Source: Sialis fuliginosa
Lineage: Eukaryota; Arthropoda; Insecta; Megaloptera; Sialidae
Assembly (NCBI GenBank): GCA_961205875.1
Contig: OY540814.1
Span: 24,062,151 to 24,126,150 of the forward strand
Reading direction: 5' to 3'
DNA: 64,000 bases
Under the pieces are notes generated by a model. That model ran no database searches and had not been told where the DNA came from. It saw nothing but the letters and a program-made list of their open reading frames with translations. Position 1 is the first letter of the stretch. Each line of letters opens with the position of its first letter. The translations under genes were made by a program, and so were the position numbers. Below are positions 36,401 through 47,200 of the stretch, piece by piece.

Positions 36401-39400
36401 TCTATCCCCATCGGACAGGTTTTAAACAGATTTTCTACAGACATGAGTGTTATAGATAAAGTAAGTATTTATTGTATAGATAAAATGAGTATTTATTGTA
36501 CAGTGTGTCCCATTTTAAAACCTCCAAACGAATATCTCCTCAGATAAAGATGCTAGCAGAAAATTTTTCAGACAAAAGTTGTCACATTAATATTTTGAAC
36601 TAAAGTTTCTTATTTTCTCATGTAAATTAATAATAAATAATAAGATAATTTTAATTTTTTGCTAGTGTGGAGGTTTTAAAATAGGACATCCTGTATACCG
36701 GGTGGTCTATTTAAATTGAGACAAGTAAATATTTTAAAAACCAAGAATTTTTAGAGAAAATGTTTGGTACAAAAGTTGCAGGGTTAGGAGGGGGAATACT
36801 AATAAATGTAAAAAATTTGAACTTGAGTGTATGTTTTAAGGTCATTTTGAGGTCAACTTCATTTTTTTAAATGGAAATATATATATTTTTTTACATATTC
36901 GTATTCTACAACAAAAAAGAAATAACTTTTGTCTAAAAAGTTTTTTTTAAATCCCAATTTTAATTTAAAAAAAATATATTTTTTTTTGTTAAAAATATCT
37001 GAAATTAATCTTCTAGAAAAAATGAAACTAAAAATAATGGAAATTTAAAATGTTTTATTAATGTAAATAATAAATATTCGAAGTGATAACCATCAACTTC
37101 AATACATTTTTCAACATGATAATAATTAGATATTTCAAAATAATTCGAAAGCCTAGCCAAACTGGAAAACTGAAAGCCTTTCCAAATAAATTGTTGTTAT
37201 GGAAACTTGAATGGTGTAAAATATCGAAACTTTTTGGATCAAGCGCTATATGAACTACATAAGCTAACTGATGAAGAAAAAAGAAGAATGTGCGGTTTCA
37301 ACAGGAAGGTTTTCGAAAAAACTTTTTAGACAAAAGTTATTTCCTTTTTATTGTAGAATACGAATATGCAAAAATATATATATATTTCCATTTAAAAAAA
37401 TGAAGTTGACCTCAAAATGACCTTAAAACATACACTCAAGTTCAATTTTTTTACATTCATTAGTTTTCCCCCTCCTAACCCTGCAACTTTTGTACCAAAC
37501 ATTTTCTCTGAAATTCTTTAGTTTTCGAAATATTTACTTGTCTCAATTTAAATAGACCACCCGGTATAATGTACTCTAATTTCTATTTATTCTTCTTCTA
37601 GAAAATCAGCACGTCATTCCAACGTCTCTTCCAGTTCTTGTTCCTGTGCGCATCAGCGATCATCGTCAATGCCGTGATAACACCCCTGTTCCTGATACCA
37701 GCCGTGCCTCTGTGCCTCGTTGTGTTCATGGTCCAGAACAGGTGGAGGTCTGCAGCTAAAGACCTGCAACACGCAGATAGCGTGACGAGAACTCCAGCTC
37801 TCGAGCACCTCGCCACGACTTTGAGAGGTCTGTCTACATTACGGGCTCACTCAAAACAGCAGGAGCTCGTGGAGGATATGTACAGGCATCTGGATAGACA
37901 CACGTCGGCGTATTTGGTCCTGAATACGATCAGTAGATGGCTCGGGATTGTTCTGGATTACTTGGGAGGGTTCACGGTGTTGGGAGCAACTTTGACGAGT
38001 GTTGGGGTCACAATGAGTACGAACGGACTCGCTCCGGCTCTTGTGGGGTTGGCCGTTAATTATACGTTACTTGTCCCGATTTATTTAACGTGGGTTATCA
38101 AGTTTGTAGCCGATGCTGATATTTATCTGAGTGCTGTGGAACGTATACAGAGTTTTATTGAAGATGTGCCGCAGGAAAATTATAAAAAAGATTTAGGTAA
38201 AAATTGGAGCTAAATTTAAAATTAAAAAATTGTGCAGTCTTCAAATAGCGGATAGTTCACAACTAACGGGGTGTTAGGCCAATAACCTTAAAATAAAAAT
38301 TAAAGCTTGAAATTTCTACTTTAGGATTCTTTCAATAAAATTTTATTTTCATTAACATCTTAAAAACTTACTAAAAAATTTCAATTTTTTTACAACTTTG
38401 AAAGCGTGTCGAGTTTGGAAAAAACTGCAGATAAATTTTTTCTCTACTAATTTAAAGCTTGAAGTGAGCTTTAAAATCTTGATAAAAGCATAGAGGTTGC
38501 ATGGTTGGTTTTATGACTTAAAACTTTAATAACTCACAAGGGGAAGCAACAGCACGGTTAATGAGAATTTCAATGAGTTTGTGGTTTGTCAAACTAGAGA
38601 AAAAATAAAAAGACACGTGTCCAACAATTTGATCTCATAGGCCTTAATTACAAAGATAATTAACTTTGAAAATTTGTGTATTCAATATAACCGTATATTA
38701 TGTTCGCTCGAAACACGGCCCTGCGGTCAACGCACTGGCGTCTCGCCTGGAAAACGATGGTGCGAATCTCGGTTTTAAGATTTTGATTTTAATTTTTATT
38801 TACAATTATTTTTTATTTTTTTGTACACATTACCTCTTCCACTTGCGTAAAAATCGATAAATTAGACATAAATAAAACATATATTATTATTGACAACAGA
38901 TGTTTGTGGTTTCTTTCAAGTTTGTTTTTATTAAAACTTTTCAATTTATTAATTAAAAACTAATGAGTTGTGTCAATAATAAATTAAATTTACTTTAAAA
39001 CAAATTAATAATTATGTACTGGCGTATATATCAATATTTTCATGTGAAATCATTTTATTTTTTTATTTTCGGGTTTTAATTCTGAAAAAGTAAATTCTGT
39101 AATTTACTAGTTAATGAAAATATTTTTATTTGGTTTAATTTGTGTGTAAATAATTGAAACAAGATTTTACGACAGCATTATTACACGAACATAATACACG
39201 GTTATATTGAATACACAAATTTTCAAAGTTAATTATCTTTGTAATTAAGGCCTATGAGATCAAATTGTTGGACACGTGTCTTTTTATTTTTGCTCTAGTT
39301 TGACATACCACAAGCTCATTGAAATTCTCATTAACCGTGTTGTTGCTTCCCCTTGTCAGTGGAAAAAAAATCATAGAAAAATCATTTTTACCAAAGTTAC

Positions 39401-42302
39401 AGCTATTTAAATATTGCACAATTTCTTACAAAAATAAAAAAAATTATTTTGTAGATGAGAAAGTTCCAGAGAACTGGCCTGAAAATGGGAAAATAGAATT
39501 CCAATCGGTAAATATGAAATACGAAAATCAAATTAACTATGTTATTGAAAACGTTAACGTAAACATAACTGCCGGCCAGAAGGTAAGAACTTAAATAAAT
39601 AATCAATAAATATCAAGCATCTTAAATACATTTTCTAATTTTCAGGTAGGCATTTGTGGCCGTTCAGGCAGTGGAAAATCTTCTCTGGTTCTCTCCCTTC
39701 TTGGAGCGACTCCTATATCATCCGGTCGTGTACTAATCGACGGCCACGACATCTCTAAGATACCTTTGGATACATTACGCACCCGGCTTGCAGTAATACC
39801 ACAAGAAGTTCCCATGTTCTCTGGAACGATACGTCAGAATCTAGATCCCGAAGAGAAGTACAGTGATGCGCAGTTGTGGAGCGCTTTGGAGAAGGCACAG
39901 ATCAAGCAAGCCGTCACCGAGTATCTAGGAGGGCTAGGTTAGTTTTTACTTTCTTATACCATGTATATGAAATATACATTAGTATAAGTAAGTATAGTGA
40001 AGCCGATTTTTTTCGAACTCCGGATTTTGACGGAATTATCTATTTTGACCTTCCCTGAATCCATTCTGACTATTTTCGCCATGATGTCTGTGTGCCCGTC
40101 TGTCTGTCTGTCTGTAAGCGCTGTAACTCAAATACGACAAATCGTAGAAGGGTGATATTTTATATTTAAGATTAATTTTTGGCTGGGAAGAAAACGTCCT
40201 ATTTTTGAAAACGATCTTTCAACCGGATACGGATGTTTACCTACGTCGATTTTTTAATTTTTCGAATTACTCTGAAACAGTACGAAATAGAGAAAAATGG
40301 TCAAGTTAAAAAATGTAGGTAATATCTATATCTATAATTTATGTTCTATTCATTTTTTTGTAAAAACGAATTTAAAAAAAAAAATTATTATAATTCAAAT
40401 GGTTCATAACAGAGAAAAAAATGTATGGGGAATAAATTATAGATAATAACATACTCGACATTTTTTATCTAAAACATTTTTTTCTTATTTCAAAAATAAT
40501 TCAAAAATCCAAAAATTTACAAGAATAAACATCCGTTTTCAGTTATTACGTTTAAAAAAATCACTTGTTATATAAATATAAAATTATTCATTTTGTTCTT
40601 TCTTGTTAGTTTGTTAGAAATGTTTTAATAAACAAAGAATCACGTATACAATTCACTGTTAGGTTAGGTTAGCTTAGGTATAAGAAAGTTCCGTGGTTCC
40701 CAAGGCAGATATTTTTTTATTAAGATAGGACTATAAATCACATTAAGTTCAGAATGGTGTTAAAATATGCGTTATATAGTCTTGTTTTACATATTAAAAT
40801 TTCAAATCATTTCGATGGATCGAATTAGGTTAGGTTAGGTTAGGTATAAGAAAGTCCCGTGGTTCCCAAGGCAGATATTTTTTTATTAAGATAGGACTAT
40901 AAATCACATTAAGTTCAGAATGGTGTTAAAATATGCGTTATATAGTCTTGTTTTACATATTAAAATTTCAAATCATTTCGATGGATCGTTTAATCGTTAT
41001 AGCCTTTGAAATAAAAACAAAAAACAGATATCTGAAATAAATAAAAACATCATCTATTTAATGACATAAAACTTTGTAACTATAAATCACAGAAACTTGG
41101 GAATGGTGTTAAAATGTCCGTTATGCAGTTTAGTTTCTTGTATTAAAATTTCAAATCAATTTGATTAATCGCTTATTAGTTATAGACCTTGAAGTAAAAT
41201 TTAAAAAAACAGTTATTGTTTGTTAATTTTGTTAAACGTTTAGATGGGGAAATATTAGATGGAGGAATCAACCTTAGTGGGGGCGAACAACAGCTGATCA
41301 GTATTGCCAGAGCTATATTATCAGTGGCAAAGATAATAATCCTTGATGAACCAACTGGAGCATTAGACGTACAGACGCAGAAAGCTCTGTTAGAAGTTGT
41401 ACGTGATGTTTTTAAAACTAGCACAGTTATAATGATTGCGGTAAGTATTTGTTTATATTTATGTGTAATCTAGGAATCTCATGTTTTGTTTTCACCATAT
41501 ATATAATAAGACTATATCGCGCATTCTCCATACAAGCAATGATATAAACATGTCCCCATGACTAGGTGATAGCATTATTGGGAAAAGATATATCTGTCTC
41601 ATAAGTTAAGAAAGCCTCGGCTGCGCATGTCTAAAATTTCCGCACTAAATTCAAAATGTTTAAAATTTAATATTCACAAACAATTCACACGTTAGTTATT
41701 TTACAATAGCCACTTATTATTTTCAATTTTTCGTTAATTTATGAATGTTTGTTTCATTTTCTCATCAATTATGTTCTTTTTCACTAAACGTCATTATAGG
41801 ATTATACCGCCATATGCAGTATAACAACCAATAGTGTTCAAGTATTAAAGAACATGCGCAGATCACACCATCTCATTTAACATATTCTATCTTCTAGTGT
41901 GAGACCGACGCCTCTCTTTCTATGCTCAGTATATTCTTTTATATGTATATGGTTTTCACAGATAATGTCCCTAGAAGTTGTAATGGCTCCTAGAAATGTC
42001 CCATATTATATCATTAGACCTTTTGATGGGATGTATCCCGTTTGTTAATGATATGGCTTAAAATGTTTTTTTGTTTTATTTATGAAAATTGAATCCCTAC
42101 TGTACGTAAATAAAAAATTAAATATTAATATTATAAACTCTCTCAACAGCATCGTATAGAGACCATTCTCGAATGTGACAGAATCTTGGTCTTAGAACAA
42201 GGAAGAATTGTTGAAGATAATTCCCCAGAGAAGTTGAAAAATAAGAAGGATGGAATATTTGCAAATATGTTAAAGTCACAAGTTACCTCAAATTCCAGTT
42301 GA
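30478..42302 (+). CDS. Sur: Sulfonylurea-receptor-like ABC transporter, subfamily C (Sur/ABCC8-9 type)
   Basis: Twenty exons in consistent phase, 1773 residues: 30478-30638, 31217-31412, 31472-31684, 31969-32226, 32289-32612, 32667-32927, 32982-33119, 33224-33386, 33442-33966, 34022-34443, 34749-34886, 34945-35163, 35229-35739, 35806-36011, 36239-36460, 37602-38196, 39455-39582, 39646-39937, 41244-41440 and 42150-42302. Order: an N-terminal TMD0-like membrane domain (exons 1-3), TMD1, NBD1 (Walker [10 protein letters not shown] ~754-762; LSGGQ; Walker B ending '[11 protein letters not shown]'), a long Ser-rich linker, TMD2, NBD2 (Walker [10 protein letters not shown] ~1565; LSGGE; '[12 protein letters not shown]'; H-loop 'MIAHRIETIL'). 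NBD1 has Asp-Pro where the catalytic Glu would be, and NBD2 has Glu, the usual ABCC asymmetry. '[15 protein letters not shown]' and '[10 protein letters not shown]' resemble SUR more than MRP. Vertebrate SUR gates Kir6 channels, but in insects the partner is not settled. AATAAA lies at 42481-42486. The alternative is another long ABCC. Confidence 0.88.
35740..35805 (+). other. 66-bp in-frame, stop-free mini-intron in Sur
   Basis: GTTCTG..TTTTACAG. It is called an intron because the donor follows 'GAA TTT GAA G', the 3' end has a good pyrimidine tract, and its removal restores a hydrophilic linker. Retention adds 22 hydrophobic residues without a frameshift. Confidence 0.6.
36499..36695. mobile_element. 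Small TA-flanked MITE in Sur intron 15
   Basis: It starts TACAGTGTGTCCCATTTTAA and ends, inverted, TACAGGATGTCCTATTTTAA; both arms continue with AAACCTCC. It is about 197 bp. It abuts the next element with no spacer. Confidence 0.7.
36696..37566. mobile_element. Palindromic Tc1/mariner-type deletion derivative in Sur intron 15
   Basis: The ends TACCGGGTGGTCTATTTAAA and its complement sit on TA. The arms are about 240 bp each, sharing 'gaggtcaacttcattttttt', 'tgcaactttTGTACCAAAC' and others in inverse orientation. The centre holds coding debris. Plus-strand 37199-37328 reads '..[18 protein letters not shown]' onward, like the segment ahead of the third catalytic residue in mariner/IS630-like transposases. 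Minus-strand 37060-37110 reads '[17 protein letters not shown]', like the C-terminal tail of the same group. The two pieces point in opposite directions, so the element is rearranged as well as deleted. Confidence 0.7.
38537..39355. mobile_element. Fold-back element with tRNA-like core in Sur intron 16
   Basis: The arms of about 170 bp (38537-38705 and 39186-39355) are inverted copies: CAAGGGGAAGCAACA at the left end, and 'gacacgtgtccaacaattt' and 'ttcaaagttaattatcttt' (read on the right or left) inside. The loop opens with a tRNA-like stretch, about 38715-38775. It has an A-box-like 'gcggtcaacgcactgg' and a B-box-like 'GGTGCGAATCTC'. No clear target duplication is seen. The tRNA-like part looks like a degenerate SINE head. 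Confidence 0.65.
40659..40989. repeat. Two-copy 166-bp tandem repeat headed by TTAGG units
   Basis: Copies at about 40659-40824 and 40825-40989 are nearly identical. Each begins with TTAGG units (the second is (TTAGG)4 from 40825), then 'tataagaaagt(t/c)ccgtgg', 'ggcagatatttttttatta', and ends 'catttcgatggatcg'. A diverged part copy follows at about 41080-41171, an inverted fragment lies at about 59612-59697 (Mccc1 intron 9) and another fragment lies near 13370. It is in Sur intron 18. Confidence 0.85.
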
Positions 42303-44255
42303 AATTGGAATCTATTTACATTTTTTAAGGGGGGAGATCATTGGCATCTAATTATTTATTTTTATATGTTAAATAAGGACCCCTTAAATATTTTAATACT
42401 CCCGCCATGCCAAAAAATGATATTTAAAAATTAATATGTTATTGTAATTTATTTATTTTAACCATGTAAATATGTATACAAATAAATTTTATATTATGCA
42501 ATTTTATTTATTTCGTTTTATTTAGACACATTCATCGAAAAAAATGCAATTGAAAATAATTGCAACAATCGACGAAATTTCAACAATGGACTAATAAAAT
42601 TCCCGCTAAATTTTTAGTTCTTCCATATTCCGTTACCTTTACAAAACATCTAACATTTTCAGTTATATTTAATAACTATACTTACTTGAATAACGGCACG
42701 TATACAGGTAAGAGAAAATAAATCATAACTAAATACAGACATCGTTGAAAAGGTTAACTTCCAAATCACATAAATTCACGAACAATCGGACAATCAAAAA
42801 CCCGCCAAAACAATAGAATGTCTGGTTTGAAAAATTCACACCTTGTGGCGCTACTTTTGAATTTATCTGGATTTCTGTCATTATTATTATTATTATTCTC
42901 ATTCTTTGACTTACGCGCTTTCCCATGACATTTATATTATAGCTCTTTGTACAAATGTACATTTTTTTGTGAAACAACCGTGTGAAAATAAAAATATAAA
43001 ATATTTATTAGCATACAATGCGTTGTTATATTTCACCGTGTTTTTATATTACAAAATATAAATATGATTGCAACATTTGAAACATCTTGCTTTTTTTGTA
43101 ATACACGCATATGCGTTTGATATAAACAAAACAAATAAATTAGGCCATTTATTATTTTTATTAGTACATGTGGTTTAAAAAGTCGATAAATAATTTTGTT
43201 TATAACAGGGGGGTACTTAGAAGAAGGAAATAGTCAAAAAGCTTATTGCAAATTAAGAATTTTATTTAAATTAATATTTTTTTATAATTTTAATTCAAAT
43301 GTGTACACGATTTGTTAAAAAATAAATAAACTGGAACAAAAAAAAAATATTACGACCCATTGTTTTAAATAAATTTTATCTATGCATACATAATTTGTGA
43401 AATAATCCAAAGTATTCATTTTGAGAAAAAGAAGCGTTTCCTGCAATTATATTAATTGTTTTAAGTAAAACTGTCCATACATGTAGCTTGTGTAAAGATA
43501 CTCCCACATTAAACCCAGAACCGTACTTAGGTATTTTTAATTAATAATTATACACCATGGACTATCTATTTATAATAGGCTCTCATAAAATTGTATGTAT
43601 AATTTCATAAATGAATTTGCAACAATGGTTTTTTCAAATATGTTATTAAAATGGCTGCTCTAGAAAATTATAATGTAGACATAAATTACTTCAATTTTAT
43701 ATCGACTATCTCACAATTATTATACATTATTACTTCCTGGTGTGTAAAAACTTTATTGGTTTCCCAGTTCACGTATATTAAATCATAGGGTTATTATTAA
43801 TAAAATGTAGGTCATTTGTTTAATTTAGCCGGGCCTGAATTACTCAAGGTATGTAAGAATGAAACCATAAGGGATAATGAATCAGAGCAGTGCAACTACT
43901 GTGGGAAAGAGACAACTCGAGAAACTTTTTTATTTTCATTCATTGATGCCGATTCATGTGTGTGCGTGCGTATGTGTGTGTGTGTGTGTATGCGTGATTT
44001 GAGCAGGAAACACATAACAGAATTGTACAGTAGAGGAAAAGTGCGGTATAGACCTTTCGCATTGCATCTCTGTCTGAAAATCGAATTATTTGTACTGCGA
44101 TAACATTCATGAATGGGTTGAATTTTCAACACAGTTTCGTTTCATAGATAGTGTATGTGTTTGCGTTTGCATGTGTGTGTGTGTGATCGTTGCGACATAA
44201 GTCCGGAAGTGGATTCAGTAAAAAAAATCCGACTGTCTTTTCCAGTGATGGAGCC
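42303..44255. other. Spacer between Sur and RasGAP1
   Basis: The Sur 3' untranslated region ends near the AATAAA at 42481. Next come AT-rich sequence and (TG)n-like stretches at 43957-43990 and 44150-44184. 'ctgtcttttccag' just before 44245 could be an acceptor joining a 5' untranslated exon to the first coding exon of RasGAP1. No gene is seen. Confidence 0.55.
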
Positions 44256-47200
44256 ATGGCTGAAGAAAACCGAAAAGTACGGATTGAAGAGCGATTGAAA
44301 ATCAAAATCGGTACTGGGTTTCAATTCAATTACGATTTTCTCTTTGTTATAGCGTCTTATAACCTTAAATTTCTATGTGCTATTTCCCCACTTTGTAATT
44401 GTTACATGTTTTTACGTGCAAGTGGCAATAATATCGAGTTGTTTTTATGTGCATGTGTATGGTCGAGTCGATTGTTATTATGGTTTCATGTACGGTTTAA
44501 CAGTTGTTTCTGTATTTTGTGACAGGTGAGGCGAAGAACTTGCAATGCCGCAGTCATGGGTCCACATCGCACAGAGATGTCTACTGCACGGTTTCGCTGG
44601 ACCAAGAGGAAATATTCCGTACCACTACAATGGAGAAGACACTCAAGTAAGTGGATTCATTTATTAATTAGATGAACCTCGCTTAATTAATTCTTCCAAA
44701 ACGGAAAGAATTTTATGTGATGAAAACAAGTTTTGAGATATGTCCAATGATATTTTCTATTTTGATTGATATATTCTAATGTTTAGACATAGTTAACTAC
44801 TCTATGTTCTTTAGTTCTGTTAAAATGATGATTTAAAAAAAAAACTAATCGATCAGTATTGTAAATACATTTATTTAATTTTTTGTACTATTTTGAAATT
44901 TCAATGTTTTTATATTTTTGTCAGTTTTTAATCTTTTATTACCTGTATACTAAATTTCAGCTTTCTACACAGGAAAAAATAAATTACATAGATCTAAATT
45001 TTGATATGTAGATCTCCAGATTTGTTTTGAAAACCAATAAAATTGTCAATAAACAATTCCTGCATCACAGGAGTTCCTAAAATCACTACACTTGTACTTA
45101 AAACTTAAAGGATTAAATATACATATCTTCATAACCAGTTTTTGTTACTTGCATTTATTAAATTTTAAAAAATATAACAGAATTAATTAAAACTATATTT
45201 TATATTTATATCATACAGAAATGTGTTTATTTGTGAAGAAGAAACAAATTAAATTAAAAATGTAATAACGTGACAAACACTTTTCCAGCCCATTTTTCGG
45301 CGAAGAGTTCCAATTCGAAGTACCACGTAGGTTCCGGTACCTCTCTGTATACGTATACGATCGTGACCGGCACTTGAAGCAAGACAAAGTGATTGGTAAG
45401 GTTGCGATAAAGCGCGAGGACCTCGGTCAGTACCACAACAAGGACTACTGGTTCCCTATACGTCACGTAGACGCAGACAGCGAAGTTCAGGGAAAAGTAA
45501 ACATAGAAATCAAGTATGAATCAAATAAAAACGACACGTCCGGGCACATAAAAGTACGCATTATCGAATGTATAGATTTGACTTTAAAGAACGGGAACTG
45601 TGATCCATATGCGACTATTGACGTTATATACACAAACGGTAAGAAGCACTCAAAGAGGACGAAAGTCAAGAAGAAGACAACGTGTCCGCAGTTTGATGAT
45701 GCATTCTCTTTTGAAACGTCAGAATGTACGAAGTCTGATTCTAGTTCGGGATGGATTATACCAGGAGAATGGGACGCGTATGAAATATGTGTTACGCTGT
45801 ATCACGATAGTGGAATGGGGGCTGATGATTTGTTTTTAGGGGAAGTTAGGATCCCGTTGAGTGGAAATTCTAAGCAGATTTCGTCACCAAATGCTTGGTA
45901 AGTATTTTGAGAGCTGAACAAGTTCTTAAGTAAAAGTACATTTAATTTGAAATAATTGTACGTATAATTAAATTATTTACCAAACACAAGTACTTGTACT
46001 TAAATACATTTGTGGAAAAATAATTGTACTTATGTACTTAAATACATACAAATGTACTTATATTTTTAATGTAGTTAAGTATATAAAAAGTACTTAAGTA
46101 CATCAAGCTTCAAATTTATAAAAAATGTAATTGTAATTGCAATTACATAAATTTAAGTACAATTACAGAAAGTAATGTTTACATTTTTTGAGTATTTCTT
46201 TTCCATCAGCCAGTGTTGGCTATATTTATGTTATTGTTTTTGAAACACAGGTACTTTCTACAACCTAGAAAGGGCCGTGAGCGTAACGGTTCGACTCTGA
46301 AGGGATCGTGCTCAACTCCACCAGGGACGAGGCTGTCGTGCGATAACTCACTGGGCTCATTGCGGTTGCAGGTTCATTACATTGCAGATCACGTGTTCCC
46401 GAGCGAGTACTACAATCAGTTAAGACACCTGTTGCTGCAGAGCATACACATTAAGGTATGTGAGTGATTTTAAACGCCTGAGTTTGAGGCTAAATCTGTT
46501 AAAAATTACAGCCAATAACATCGAGTGCGGTGTATATCCTGGGGGAGATAGTTGCAAGCAAGGCGGACGCAGCGCAGCCATTAGTTAGAGTGTTTATGCA
46601 CCACGGACAGATCGTTCCTATCATCGGAGCCCTCGCTGATTTAGAGATATCGAAATTAACGTAAGTATTTTGTTATACACTCATCCAGAGCTGTACAAGT
46701 ACTTAAGGTAGGAGGTCCATTTATAATCTTTAAAAATTTCAATTTTTTTTGCATAAAATGTTAGTCAAATATGTGTAGGATATCGTCTTAAAATTTTACA
46801 GCAAAATTCATAGTCCTTCTGAAATTATAGCCTGTGAATGCTACTGAGTTATGAAAACCACTTTTTCCATGAACCTCATACAAGATAACTCAAAAACTAT
46901 TTGATCAATCATTTTGAAGTTTTGCATAACATAATTACCTTCTATGTAAAGTTCTTTGAAATCTATTTAAAAAATTACTTTTTTATTAACAAATATAATA
47001 AAAATTTCATGAAAAATCAAACGTTTTACCATTTTTAAAATTTTTACTTTTCTTTGGAATTTTTAGGTTAAAAATGTAATACTTCTTGTTTCTGATGTTT
47101 CTGATCAATGTAGCAGACGCTAGGTTGTATGCCATGGAACAATTCAGGCAATATTTAAAAAAAATAATTGTTTTTGAAAATTAAAAGATATAATAATATT

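Noticed and set aside
38715-38775. A functional tRNA gene
   Set aside because: The A- and B-box words are degenerate and a cloverleaf with a proper acceptor stem cannot be drawn. It lies in the loop of a transposon, so a SINE-like remnant is more likely.
40825-40845. Telomeric sequence, possibly a chromosome end or TTAGG-targeted retrotransposon site
   Set aside because: Only four units are present, inside an intron and inside a duplicated repeat. There is no retrotransposon reading frame nearby, so it is treated as an interstitial run.
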